DNA from: LMUY01 sp965199095
Lineage (GTDB): Bacteria > Pseudomonadota > Alphaproteobacteria > Acetobacterales > Acetobacteraceae
Length of the DNA stretch: 64,000 nt
Assembly (NCBI GenBank): GCA_965199095.1
Contig: CBDAQM010000008.1
Coordinates: 248,001-312,000 of the forward strand
Direction: 5' to 3'
Numbering within the stretch: position 1 is the first letter of the stretch; each line of letters starts with the position of its first letter. Below the pieces are notes generated by a model. That model had not been told where the DNA came from. It saw nothing but the letters and a program-made list of their open reading frames with translations, and ran no database searches. Positions 53,748 to 62,283 of the stretch are shown here, in pieces. The translations under genes were made by a program, and so were the position numbers.

Positions 53748-54439
53748 CAATACTCTCCCGCATTGTCCACGTGGAAGTGGTACAGCCGCCGCGCCGAGCC
53801 GTAGCGGCGGAACGCGCCCGTAGCCACATCCACGAAGCCGGCGCGCCGCAGCCGGTCGGCCAAGGCGGCATGGTGATGGTCGCGCATCGGCTTCTCGATG
53901 CAATCGGCGCCGAGGCTGGCGACACGGCCGCGCACGAAGATCTGGGCCTCGTAAATGCTGTCGCCCAGGCTCTCGCCCGCATCGCCCAGCACGGTGAGCG
54001 TGCCGGCCTGCGCCATAAACGCGCTCATATGGCCCACGTTGCCGCCGACGACGATGTCCCCCCCCTTCATGCTGATGCCGCAACGCGCGGCGGCGTTACC
54101 GTCGATCACCAGCAATCCGCCGTGCGCGGTGGCTCCGGCGGCGGCGCCGGCGTCGCCGCGGACGTGCACGTGGCCGGACATCATGTTCTCCGCCACGCCG
54201 TTCCCGGCATTGCCCTCAACCACGATCGTCGCGCCCTTGTTCATCCCGGCGCAATAATACCCGGCGTGCCCGGCGATCTCGACCGCGACCGGCGCGTCTA
54301 CGCCCACCGCCAGGGCATGCTGCCCGCGCGGGTTGAGCACCCGCCACAGTGTGCGGTTGGTGTCCGCGCCCAGGCCATGCAGCGCCTGGTTCAGCGCCCG
54401 CACTGGAGCAGTGGCGAGGTCGATTACCTCCCCGTTCAT
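53747..54439 (-). CDS. glxC: glutamate synthase GXGXG-domain subunit
   Basis: A 230-residue beta-helix protein starting MNGEVIDLATAPVRALNQAL. Repeated glycine-rich turns (GHAGYYCAGMNKGATIVVEG, GDAGAAAGATAHGG, GGNVGHMSAFMAQAG) match the C-terminal structural domain of glutamate synthase large subunits. The start overlaps the glxB stop as ATGA, and the stop shares one base with the glxD start. It presumably holds GlxB and GlxD together. Confidence 0.92.
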   Translation of the reverse strand: MNGEVIDLATAPVRALNQALHGLGADTNRTLWRVLNPRGQHALAVGVDAPVAVEIAGHAGYYCAGMNKGATIVVEGNAGNGVAENMMSGHVHVRGDAGAAAGATAHGGLLVIDGNAAARCGISMKGGDIVVGGNVGHMSAFMAQAGTLTVLGDAGESLGDSIYEAQIFVRGRVASLGADCIEKPMRDHHHAALADRLRRAGFVDVATGAFRRYGSARRLYHFHVDNAGEY

Positions 54440-55314
54440 GCAGCGTGGTCCCAGACGTATACCCGGGCGGGCTCCGGCTCCCAGACCCGCGCGGCGCTGA
54501 TGCCGGGCAGGTCCGCCAGGGCGCGGTATTCGCTGCCGAACGCAACCCAGTCCTCCGTCTCCGCCATCACGGCCGGCTTGCAGCAAATTGGGTCCCGCAA
54601 GACCGCGAACCCGGTGCGGGTGCCGACGACGAAGGTGTAGAACCCATCAAAGTCTTTCAGCCCGGCCTGCAAAGCGTCCGCCAGGCTGCAGCCCTCCCGC
54701 ATCCGCCAGGACAGGTAGGCGGCGGCGACTTCGGTGTCGTTCTCGGTCTCGAAGGAGAAGCCTTCGCGCACCAGCGTGCGCCGGAGGCCGTTGTGGTTGG
54801 ACAGGCTGCCATTATGCACCAGGCATTGGTCGGAACCGGTGGTGTAGGGGTGCGCGCCATCCGTGGTGACGGCGCTTTCGGTCGCCATGCGGGTGTGGCC
54901 GATGCCGTGGGTGCCGCGCATCCCGGCCAGGCCGAAGCGGGTGGCGACGTCATCGGGTCGCCCCACTTCCTTGTACAGCTCCATGCGCTGGCCCTCGCCG
55001 ACGATGGTGATTTCAGGCGCCACCCGTGCCAGTTCTGCACGCACGCCATCCAACCGGACGCGCGGGACGTGCAGGACGGCATGCGTGTCCCGCGGCTCAA
55101 TATGCAGGCCGAGCGTCGCGCCGATTTGGGCAAAGCCGGTCCCCGCCGGGCCGCGCAGCGTGAACTTCACCCCGGCATCCTCGTCCCCGAACACGGCAAA
55201 CCCGGCGCTATCTGGCCCACGGTCCCGCATGGTGCCGAGCATGCAGGACAAATGCAGGCCCAGCTCCGCCTCCAGTGCCGGCTGTTTGATGAACAAGCCC
55301 ACAATGCCACACAT
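54436..55314 (-). CDS. glxB: class II glutamine amidotransferase subunit
   Basis: A 292-residue Ntn amidotransferase with the catalytic Cys2 exposed after Met removal (MCGIVGLFIKQP). RDRGPDSAGFAVFG, GTHGIGHTRMATES and LVHNGSLSNHNGLR are the glutamine-binding motifs. It releases ammonia from glutamine for GlxD. First gene of the five-gene operon glxBCD-glnT-oxidoreductase; its promoter lies in the 100-base gap to the divergent alcohol dehydrogenase. Confidence 0.93.
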   Translation of the reverse strand: MCGIVGLFIKQPALEAELGLHLSCMLGTMRDRGPDSAGFAVFGDEDAGVKFTLRGPAGTGFAQIGATLGLHIEPRDTHAVLHVPRVRLDGVRAELARVAPEITIVGEGQRMELYKEVGRPDDVATRFGLAGMRGTHGIGHTRMATESAVTTDGAHPYTTGSDQCLVHNGSLSNHNGLRRTLVREGFSFETENDTEVAAAYLSWRMREGCSLADALQAGLKDFDGFYTFVVGTRTGFAVLRDPICCKPAVMAETEDWVAFGSEYRALADLPGISAARVWEPEPARVYVWDHAA

Positions 55315-55413
55315 GACGACGCTCCTGACATGCCGCGCCGCAGGCTAGCGTGCGCCCGGCGGAAGTCAATCTGAAGAAAACTTATTTCTTGTGAGTGAAG
55401 TGAACCAAGCTGT

Positions 55414-56616
55414 ATGCTCGTCCGGACCTCTCTGTTCGTGGAGACGACCCTGGCAAACCACATCCTCACCCCAACTCAAATCGTGCTTGGCGGCGGCGCG
55501 CTGCGGCAGACCATCCAGGTGCTGCAGACGGTGGGATCCACCCGGCCGTTGCTGGTGATCGATCCGAACCTGCTCCGCCTCGGGCTCGCCACCCCGCTTC
55601 TGGCAGCGCTGGAGCATGCGTCGATCCCGTTCGCGGTGTTCGACGGGGTGGTGGAAGATCCGACGGACGAGTGCGTGGCGGCAGCCGCCGCCACGATATT
55701 GGCCGGCAGTCACGATGGTGTGCTGGGATTTGGCGGCGGCAGCGCGATCGACACCGCGAAGGCCGCCGCACTGGTCGCCAGTATCGGGGAGAAGGTGACC
55801 GCCTTCCGCCTGCCCCGCATCGTGGACCTGCCAGTCATGCCGGTCATCGCCATTCCGACCACGGCCGGGACTGGCAGCGAGGTGACCCGCGCCTGTGTCG
55901 TCACGGACGCGCAATCGCACGAGAAGATGCTGATCCTCGGCTCCGCCTGCCTGCCCCGGGCCGCGATCGTCGATTACGAGTTGACGCTGAGTTGCCCGTT
56001 CCGCGTCACCGCCGATACCGGGCTGGACGCGCTGACCCACGCGCTGGAAGCACTCGTCAACCGCAACCGCAACGCGCATGCCGACGCACTCGCCGGGTCG
56101 GCATTGCGGCTGATCGGCGCCAACCTGGAGACGGTGTGCCGCGACCCGGCAAACAGGCCGGCACGGGAAGCGATGATGCTGGGCGCGATGCATGCCGGGC
56201 TGGCGGTGTCGAACACGTCCACGGCGCTGGTGCATGGCATGAGCCGGCCGTTGGGGGCGTTCTTCAAAGTGCCGCACGGACTGTCCAACGCGATGCTGCT
56301 GCCCGCCGTGGCGGAATTTTCCGCCGGCGCCGCACCGGATGCCTACGCCGCCGCCGCGGTGCACCTGGGTTGGGCAGCCAGCGGCGATCCTACGGCCATC
56401 GCCGTCGGCAAGCTGATCGACGGGTTCTGGCGCCTCAACGCCGCGCTGCAGGTGCCGACGCCAGAGCAATACGGGATCGACAAGGACCGCTATCACGCGA
56501 TGCGCCCCGCCATGGCGAAGCAGGCACTGGCCTCCGGCACGCCCGGCAACAACCCGCGCGTGCCGGATGCGGAGCAGATCATGGCATTGTACGACCGTGC
56601 CTGGGGCTCAGCCTGA
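55414..56616 (+). CDS. iron-containing alcohol dehydrogenase
   Basis: A 400-residue group III alcohol dehydrogenase. The NAD-binding GFGGGSAIDTAKAAA, the family signature region AIPTTAGTGSEVTRACVV, and metal ligands in DTGLDALTHALEALV, LVHGMSRPLGAFF and VPHGLSNAMLLPAV are all present. It would interconvert an alcohol with an aldehyde or ketone. It is divergent from glxB and convergent with the GntR gene, overlapping it by 9 bases, so it is a single-gene unit. Confidence 0.92.
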   Translation: MLVRTSLFVETTLANHILTPTQIVLGGGALRQTIQVLQTVGSTRPLLVIDPNLLRLGLATPLLAALEHASIPFAVFDGVVEDPTDECVAAAAATILAGSHDGVLGFGGGSAIDTAKAAALVASIGEKVTAFRLPRIVDLPVMPVIAIPTTAGTGSEVTRACVVTDAQSHEKMLILGSACLPRAAIVDYELTLSCPFRVTADTGLDALTHALEALVNRNRNAHADALAGSALRLIGANLETVCRDPANRPAREAMMLGAMHAGLAVSNTSTALVHGMSRPLGAFFKVPHGLSNAMLLPAVAEFSAGAAPDAYAAAAVHLGWAASGDPTAIAVGKLIDGFWRLNAALQVPTPEQYGIDKDRYHAMRPAMAKQALASGTPGNNPRVPDAEQIMALYDRAWGSA

Positions 56617-57360
56617 CGCCATCCGCCGTGTCCGCCGCCTTGCCTCCACGATTGGCGTGTCGCCCTGCTCCGCCAGCATCATGGCCGCGATCTCCGCAGC
56701 CTTCGCCACGTGGGCCAGGCACGCCTTCTCCGCACCGGGGCCGTCGCCTTTGGTAATCGCGTCCACGATGCGCTGCATCTGCTGCGGGCCCTCCTTGTCG
56801 CGGCCTGGACGGCTGATGGTGAGGGCGCGGAGATGGTTGATGCGCGCGTTCAATGAGGCGGTGATCGCCCAGGCGACGGACTTGCCGCCCCCCTCGAACA
56901 ACAGGCGGTAGAACGCCGTGGTCGCCAGCAGAACCTCGGCCGGCGAATGGCGCTTGTAGGCGGCGCGGATCGCACTCAGCGCCGCGGACAGACTGCGCGC
57001 CAGCGCCGGCGACCGCCGCTCGGCACAGGCGCGGGCGGCCATCGCCTCCAGACGGCCGCGAACCTCGTAGATCTGCTGCGCGTCGTCCACGCTCAGCCGC
57101 GCCACGGCCGGCCCGATCTGCGGCAGGTTCTCGACGATGCCCTCTGTCTCGAGATGGCGGAGCACCTCGCGCACGATGGTGCGGCTGACGCCGAGCTGGT
57201 CGCACAGGTCGCGCTCCACCAGACGGTCGCCGGGCCGGAAGCGCAGGTCGCAGATTGCTTGCCGCAGCACGTGCAAGGTGCGTTCGCGCAGCGTTGTGGT
57301 GGCGCGTTCGACCCGGAGCGGGGCGACAGCCTGGACCCCGGCTGAGGGAGGCCTGGCCAT
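56608..57360 (-). CDS. GntR-family regulator (FCD domain)
   Basis: A 250-residue regulator. The winged helix (RTLHVLRQAICDLRFRPGDR, LVERDLCDQLGVSRTIVREVLRHLETEG) is followed by an all-helical FCD effector domain with the metal-binding His and Asp/Glu pattern (FYRLLFEGG, MQRIVDAITKGD, HVAKAAEI). It is the last gene of the amino-acid importer operon, its ATG sharing one base with the ATPase stop. It probably regulates that operon and the divergent genes through the TGGTAT-type sites near 59.7 kb. Confidence 0.9.
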   Translation of the reverse strand: MARPPSAGVQAVAPLRVERATTTLRERTLHVLRQAICDLRFRPGDRLVERDLCDQLGVSRTIVREVLRHLETEGIVENLPQIGPAVARLSVDDAQQIYEVRGRLEAMAARACAERRSPALARSLSAALSAIRAAYKRHSPAEVLLATTAFYRLLFEGGGKSVAWAITASLNARINHLRALTISRPGRDKEGPQQMQRIVDAITKGDGPGAEKACLAHVAKAAEIAAMMLAEQGDTPIVEARRRTRRMASG

Positions 57361-58103
57361 CAGCCCACCAGGATCTTAGAGAGGAACAGGCGCGCCCGCT
57401 CGCTGTCCGGGCGGGCGAAGAAAGCACTCGACCGGGCGTCCTCCACGATCTCGCCGCGGTCCATGAACACCACCCGGTCCGCCACGCGGCGGGCGAACCC
57501 CATCTCGTGCGTGACAACGATCATCGTCATGCCCTCTTCCGCCAGCGCGACCATCACGTCCAGCACCTCCATGATCATCTCGGGGTCCAAGGCGGAGGTC
57601 GGCTCGTCGAACAGCATTGCAACCGGGTCCATGGCGAGCGCCCGCGCGATGGCCACGCGCTGCTGCTGCCCGCCAGAGAGCTGACCGGGGTATTTATGGC
57701 CCTGATCGACGAGGCCGACCCGGCCGAGCAGACGGTGGGCACGGGATTCGGCCTGCGCCGTGCTGCGGCCGATGACCGCGCGCTGCCCGATGCAGAGGTT
57801 CTGCAGGATGGTCATGTGCGGGAACAACTCAAAATGCTGGAACACCATGCCGATCCGGGCGCGCAAGGCTGGCAGGTTCGTGCCGGGCGCGGTGACGACG
57901 GTGCCGTCGATCGCGATCGTGCCCTGTTGCACCGGTTCGAGCGCGTTGAGGCATTTGATCAGGGTGGACTTGCCCGAGCCGGACGGCCCGCATACGACCA
58001 CCACCTCGCCCTTGGCCACCGACAGCGAACAATTCTTCAGCACCTGGAAGTGCGAGCCGTACCATTTGCTGACGTTGTCGACCTGGATCATGCCCTGTCC
58101 CAT
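57360..58103 (-). CDS. amino acid ABC transporter ATP-binding protein
   Basis: A 247-residue ATPase of the polar amino acid group. Walker A is GPSGSGKSTLIKC, the signature is LSGGQQQR, Walker B is AMLFDEPTSALD and the switch His is in VTHEMGFARRV. All are intact. The start could be the ATG at 58103 or, four codons in, MIQVDNVSKWYG. It lies 3 bases after the permease gene. Confidence 0.93.
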   Translation of the reverse strand: MGQGMIQVDNVSKWYGSHFQVLKNCSLSVAKGEVVVVCGPSGSGKSTLIKCLNALEPVQQGTIAIDGTVVTAPGTNLPALRARIGMVFQHFELFPHMTILQNLCIGQRAVIGRSTAQAESRAHRLLGRVGLVDQGHKYPGQLSGGQQQRVAIARALAMDPVAMLFDEPTSALDPEMIMEVLDVMVALAEEGMTMIVVTHEMGFARRVADRVVFMDRGEIVEDARSSAFFARPDSERARLFLSKILVG

Positions 58104-58106
58104 GGC

Positions 58107-58805
58107 TCAGCGCTGCTCGGGCGCGGCGCCGGCTTGCGCCTCGAAGGGACGGCCGAATCGCTTCTCGATCCGGCGCTGCACCAGCTCCCAGGCGGTGGTC
58201 ATCGCCAGGTAGTAGATCGCCGCCACCGCAAACAGCTCCAGCACCAGGAAGCGTTCCTGGATCAGGATTTGCGTGCGGCGCAGCAGTTCCTCCATCGAGA
58301 TCACGGACGCGATCGAGGTCGTCTTCAGCACGCCGTTCACCGAGTTGCCTAGCGGCGGGATGATGATGCGGAACGCCTGCGGAGCGACCACGTAGCGCAT
58401 CACCTGGGCGGGCCGCATGCCGATGGCCCGCGCCGCATTGATCTGCCCGCGCGGCACGGCGGCGATGCCGGCCCGCACGATCTCCGACAGATACGCCGCC
58501 TCGTTCAGCGACAGGCCGAGCAGCGTCGATTGCAGCACGGAGAAGCGGATGCCCAGTTGGGGCAATCCGGTGTAGATGATCACCAACTGCACCAGCAGCG
58601 GCGTGCCGCGGAACAGCCAGGCGTAGAAGTAGGCGGCCCCCGAGAGCAGTCGGCTGGGCGACATCCGCATTACCGCAACTATGAAGCCGAGCACCAGGCC
58701 CGCTACGACCGAGAACACGGTAAGCCCGAGCGTGACCAGGGCCCCTTCCAAGAGATAGGCGTTGGTCAAGTAGCCGAGGAAATCCTGCGTGCTCCACGCC
58801 CGCAT
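58107..58805 (-). CDS. amino acid ABC transporter permease
   Basis: A 232-residue membrane protein starting MRAWSTQDFLGYLTNAYLLE (the frame opens 20 codons upstream inside the binding-protein gene). About five helices; the EAA-type loop reads GQINAARAIGMRPAQVMRYV with the family PQAFRIIIPPLGN after it. A single permease implies a homodimer. It lies 7 bases after the binding-protein gene. Confidence 0.92.
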   Translation of the reverse strand: MRAWSTQDFLGYLTNAYLLEGALVTLGLTVFSVVAGLVLGFIVAVMRMSPSRLLSGAAYFYAWLFRGTPLLVQLVIIYTGLPQLGIRFSVLQSTLLGLSLNEAAYLSEIVRAGIAAVPRGQINAARAIGMRPAQVMRYVVAPQAFRIIIPPLGNSVNGVLKTTSIASVISMEELLRRTQILIQERFLVLELFAVAAIYYLAMTTAWELVQRRIEKRFGRPFEAQAGAAPEQR

Positions 58806-58812
58806 GTCCGTG

Positions 58813-59667
58813 TCAGCCGTTGGGGCCGAGCACGGCGAAACCACCCGGCGCGGGCTCCACGCCATAGGCGCCGAGCAGCTTGTCGAACGATCCGTCCGCT
58901 TTCATGCCCACCAGGACCTTCGAAACCGCCTCGGCAATCGCGCGATTGCCGAACGCCAGCGAACCCGGCGTGGCATAGAGCCCCTTCAAGGCTTGGGTGA
59001 ATTCACCCCGCTCCTGATACTGCTTGGCGACCGGGTCGATCGACACACCGGCCTGAACCTGCCCGGCGCGCACGGCCTGATACACCGCGGCATAGCCGTC
59101 GAAGGTGTGGATCGTCATCTCAGCCAGGCCGCGCTGCTGGAACTCCTTGTTGAGGTCCCGCGCCTTCGCCTCGGCATAGCCGCCGATATCCACGCCGACG
59201 GACTTGCCGGCCATGTCGTCCACCGAATGGATGGGCGGTCCGCCGCTGATGGCGGTCGAAATGCTGATCGCAAGGTTCTCGTAGGGGATCATGTCGAGGA
59301 TCTTCAATCGCTCCGGCGTCACGAACAGCCCGGCGTTGATCATGTCCCAGCGCCCGCCACGCAGCCCGGGGATCATGGTGACGTATTCCACCCGGATATA
59401 GTCTGGCTGCAGGCAGAGCCGCCTGGCGATCTCCGCCCCCAGTTCGACCCGCATGCCCTTTAACTGGCCCTGATCGTCGACGTACTGCATCGGCGGCAGC
59501 GTCGGGCTGGTTGCCATGGTCAAGTGGCCCGGTGTGACCAGCAGCGAATCCGGGATCAGTTTCTGGCAGGTTTGCGCGGCCGCGCCATTCCAGGCGGCCA
59601 GGGCCAGCATCGTCACGCCCCCGCAGATCGCCCGCTTCGTTCCGGCCCAACCCAGTTCGCTCATCAT
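58813..59667 (-). CDS. amino acid ABC transporter substrate-binding protein (family 3)
   Basis: About 284 residues. The start chosen is the ATG pair at 59667/59664 preceded by GGGAG; ATGs upstream would place the operator inside the gene. A signal peptide (AICGGVTMLALAAWNGAAA) is followed by the family-3 fold: ATSPTLPPMQYVDDQGQLKG, LGAEIARRL, GRWDMINAGLFVTPERL and DMAGKSVGVDIGGYAEAKA. It delivers a polar or aromatic-type amino acid or opine-like compound (ligand not determined). Confidence 0.88.
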   Translation of the reverse strand: MMSELGWAGTKRAICGGVTMLALAAWNGAAAQTCQKLIPDSLLVTPGHLTMATSPTLPPMQYVDDQGQLKGMRVELGAEIARRLCLQPDYIRVEYVTMIPGLRGGRWDMINAGLFVTPERLKILDMIPYENLAISISTAISGGPPIHSVDDMAGKSVGVDIGGYAEAKARDLNKEFQQRGLAEMTIHTFDGYAAVYQAVRAGQVQAGVSIDPVAKQYQERGEFTQALKGLYATPGSLAFGNRAIAEAVSKVLVGMKADGSFDKLLGAYGVEPAPGGFAVLGPNG

Positions 59668-59680
59668 CCGCTCCCGCATC

Positions 59681-59702
59681 TCTGGTATTATGGGATACCA
59701 GA
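59681..59702. promoter_or_regulatory. TCTGGTAT-N6-ATACCAGA palindrome, probable GntR operator
   Basis: A perfect 8-bp inverted repeat with a 6-base spacer lies 14 bases before the binding-protein start. It contains TATTATGGGATACCA, also found with one change in the second site at 59758-59774 in reverse orientation. GGTAT/ATACC half-sites are common for GntR FCD regulators. Confidence 0.6.
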
Positions 59703-59757
59703 CATGCGCGTGGGTCAAGCACGTTCCATGCCCCAGGTAGGAGTTTACCATTGAGTT

Positions 59758-59774
59758 TGGTATGCCATAATAGG
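59758..59774. promoter_or_regulatory. second TGGTATgCCATAATA site facing the divergent operon
   Basis: On the minus strand it reads CCTATTATGGCATACCA, matching the first site at 15 of 19 positions over a slightly longer window. It lies 25 bases before the start of the DUF1185 gene, so one regulator could control both divergent operons. Confidence 0.5.
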
Positions 59775-59799
59775 GTCAAAGCAATGTGCGGAGCCAAGG

Positions 59800-60381
59800 A
59801 TGGAACTTCGGAAGATCGTCACCTACGCAGAGGATGTGTTTATCGAGGGCGGACAGGCGTCGCCCCAACCGTTCCACCTGTTCGCAGCAGCGGCCGTGCT
59901 ACGCAATCCTTGGGCAGGGCAGGGCTTCGTGCAGGACCTGCGGCCCGAAATCCGCGTATATGCCCCCGCGCTAGGCAAGCTGCTGACGGCCGAGATCCTG
60001 CGCATGGCGGGGAGCGGCGACGCCGTCGAGGCGTATGGCAAGGCAGCAATGGTCGGCACGTCGGGCGAGGTGGAGCATGCCTCCGCGCTGATCCACACGC
60101 TGCTGTTCGGCAACAACTTCCGGCGCGCGGTCGGCGCGAAATCGTACCTGGCCTTCACCAACACACGCGGCGGACCAGGAGCGCCCTTTGCCATTCCGCT
60201 GATGGACAAGGTGGATGAGGGGCGGCGGTCCCACTACCTGACGATCCAGTTCAGCATCAGCGACGCGCCGGGGCCGGACGAGTTGGTCGTAGCGCTTGGC
60301 GCCTCCATCGGCGGCCGTCCGCACCACCGCATCGGCGACCGCTACCAAGACCTGGCCGAACTCGGGGACCTCCATGGCTGA
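59800..60381 (+). CDS. amino acid synthesis family protein (DUF1185)
   Basis: A 193-residue protein with the family N-terminus MELRKIVTYAEDVFIEGGQ and the blocks GKAAMVGTSGEVEHASALIH and VGAKSYLAFTNTRGGPGAPF. The family was named AA_synth from an old genetic link; structures show a metal-free chorismate-mutase-like fold and the activity is unsettled. It is first in a run with a hydrolase, SDR, thiolase and acyl-CoA ligase, divergent from an amino-acid-type importer, so a role in degrading the imported compound is likely (inference). Confidence 0.88.
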   Translation: MELRKIVTYAEDVFIEGGQASPQPFHLFAAAAVLRNPWAGQGFVQDLRPEIRVYAPALGKLLTAEILRMAGSGDAVEAYGKAAMVGTSGEVEHASALIHTLLFGNNFRRAVGAKSYLAFTNTRGGPGAPFAIPLMDKVDEGRRSHYLTIQFSISDAPGPDELVVALGASIGGRPHHRIGDRYQDLAELGDLHG

Positions 60382-61183
60382 ACCGGGCGTGCTCCGGGGC
60401 GTCGCCTATCGTCGCAGCGGCGCCGGGATGCCGTTGGTGCTGGTGCACGGCGTCGGCATGTCGTCCGGCTATTGGGCGCCGCAATTGACCCATTTCGCGC
60501 CGCGATGGGATGTCGTGGCCTACGACATGCTCGGCCATGGCGGGAGCCGCTTGCCGGCCGCGGATGTCCGCCTCGCGGATTATGCGGCCCAGCTCCACGA
60601 CGTGATGGACGGGCTGGAGCTGGAACGGGCCGTGATCGTCGGCCATTCGATGGGGGCGCTCGTGGCGCTCGAATATGCATTGGCGCATCCCGATCGCGTC
60701 AGCCGGGTGGTGGCGATGAACGCGGTCTATCGCCGCAGCGCCGCGCAGCGCGCATCCGTCGAGGCACGGGCTGCCGATCTGGAAGGCAGCCGCACGGAGG
60801 CGGGACGCCGGGCCACGCTGGGCCGCTGGTTCGGGGATCCGCTGCCCCCAGCGCTTGACGCCGTCGCCGCTTGGGTGGACGGCGCGCTGTCCAGCGTAGA
60901 TCCCGCCGGATACGCCCGCACCTATCGGCTATTCGCCACATCCGACACCGCCCATGCCGGCCGCCTGGGACTGTTGCAGATGCCGGCCTTGTTCCTGACC
61001 GGGGAACTGGACGCGAATTCCTCTCCCGCGATGTCGGTGGCGATGGCGCAGGAGGCACCGCAAGGGCGGGCCTGCATCCTGCCTGGCGAGCGGCACATGA
61101 TGAGCCTCGCCTCGCCCGGCATAGTGAACGCCGCCTTGACGCAGTTCATCGAGCCGGCCGAACTGGGGCGGAATGGTGAGTGA
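60374..61183 (+). CDS. alpha/beta-fold hydrolase
   Basis: A 269-residue hydrolase starting MAEPGVLRGVAYRRSGAGMP and overlapping the previous gene by 8 bases. HGVGMSSGYW is the oxyanion loop, GHSMGALVAL the nucleophile elbow near residue 93, FLTGELDANSSP the acid region and GERHMMSLASP the catalytic His. It may cleave an ester, amide or C-C bond in the pathway. Confidence 0.88.
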   Translation: MAEPGVLRGVAYRRSGAGMPLVLVHGVGMSSGYWAPQLTHFAPRWDVVAYDMLGHGGSRLPAADVRLADYAAQLHDVMDGLELERAVIVGHSMGALVALEYALAHPDRVSRVVAMNAVYRRSAAQRASVEARAADLEGSRTEAGRRATLGRWFGDPLPPALDAVAAWVDGALSSVDPAGYARTYRLFATSDTAHAGRLGLLQMPALFLTGELDANSSPAMSVAMAQEAPQGRACILPGERHMMSLASPGIVNAALTQFIEPAELGRNGE

Positions 61184-61412
61184 CGGTAAGCAGTATCTCG
61201 GCATCAACCGGGCTGCCAATTGCTTCCCTGGAGATTGCCGAACGTTGGCTTACCCGCCGACCCGACACGCAATGGGTAACGGTACGAAGCAGTTCGGTAG
61301 GGACTAGGTCACATCACCTGTCGTTGTCAGAAATGATTAAATAGGCTTACCATCTTTCCATTCGCCGGGGCCTCGACGGTTCCGGCGCGTGTCCGTTGGG
61401 GAGAAAACAAGC

Positions 61413-62159
61413 ATGGCAGGAACACTGGCTGGCAAAATCGCGTTGGTGACAGGCGGCCTGTCAGGCATCGGGGCCGCCGTGGCCGCCCGTTTCGCGGCCG
61501 AAGGGGCCCGGGTCATCGCGGCTGACATCACGGCGGCTGATGGACCGATCGGGGACGACGCGATCGCACCGGCCGTGCTCGACGTCGCCGATCCCGGCGC
61601 CTGCACCGGGCTGGTCGAGGGCATCAGGCAACGGTTCGGCCGCCTCGATATCCTGGTCAACTCGGCCGGGATCGGGGCCGACCTCTCCTTCCTCGACACG
61701 CCTGTCGACGTGTTCGACCGTGTTTGCGCCGTCAACCTGAAAGGAACCTTTCTGATCGGCCAGGCTGCGGCCAGGCTGATGTGCGAGGGCGCCGGGGGCA
61801 GCATCGTCAATGTCTCCAGCGTGTCGGGCATGCGGGGCAATCTCGGTCGCGCCGCCTATGGCGCGTCCAAGGCTGGTGTCGTCGTGCTGAGCCAGGTCAT
61901 GGCGGTCGAGCTGGCATCCAAGGGCATCCGGGTAAACGTCATCTCGCCCGGGCCGATCGAGACGCCGCTCGTCGCGGTCGTGCACGACCAGGCGATCCGC
62001 GAGGCCTGGGCCCGTTTCGTGCCGATGGGGCGGTACGGCCAGCCGAATGAGGTCGCGGCGGCCGCCCTGTTCCTGTCGTCCGACGCCGCCAGCTATATCA
62101 CCGGGCACGTGCTTGCGGTTGATGGCGGGTTCATCGGCGGCGGTCTGGTCAGCAAATAA
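61413..62159 (+). CDS. SDR-family oxidoreductase
   Basis: A 248-residue classical short-chain dehydrogenase starting MAGTLAGKIALVTGG. The cofactor motif is TGGLSGIGAAV, NSAGIG follows, and the catalytic Ser/Tyr/Lys are in VNVSSVSGMRG and YGASKAG. The C-terminal NVISPGPIETPL and LAVDGGF are standard. Acidic residue ADI after beta-2 favours NAD over NADP. It lies about 230 bases after the hydrolase gene in the same direction; that gap shows nothing notable. Confidence 0.92.
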   Translation: MAGTLAGKIALVTGGLSGIGAAVAARFAAEGARVIAADITAADGPIGDDAIAPAVLDVADPGACTGLVEGIRQRFGRLDILVNSAGIGADLSFLDTPVDVFDRVCAVNLKGTFLIGQAAARLMCEGAGGSIVNVSSVSGMRGNLGRAAYGASKAGVVVLSQVMAVELASKGIRVNVISPGPIETPLVAVVHDQAIREAWARFVPMGRYGQPNEVAAAALFLSSDAASYITGHVLAVDGGFIGGGLVSK

Positions 62160-62283
62160 GCAGCGGCGGCGAGGGCCGGCCATCAATGATCCAGGCGAAA
62201 AATCTCGTCGAACGTGTTGTCCTGAGCCACCGCCGATGCCACTGTGTAGATAGTTCACATACTTTATCAAAACAGGAGCGGCC

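Noticed and set aside
52431..54083. Long glxD start
   Set aside because: The first 112 codons lie inside glxC in another frame and are Arg-rich noise. ATG 53747 is coupled to the glxC stop.
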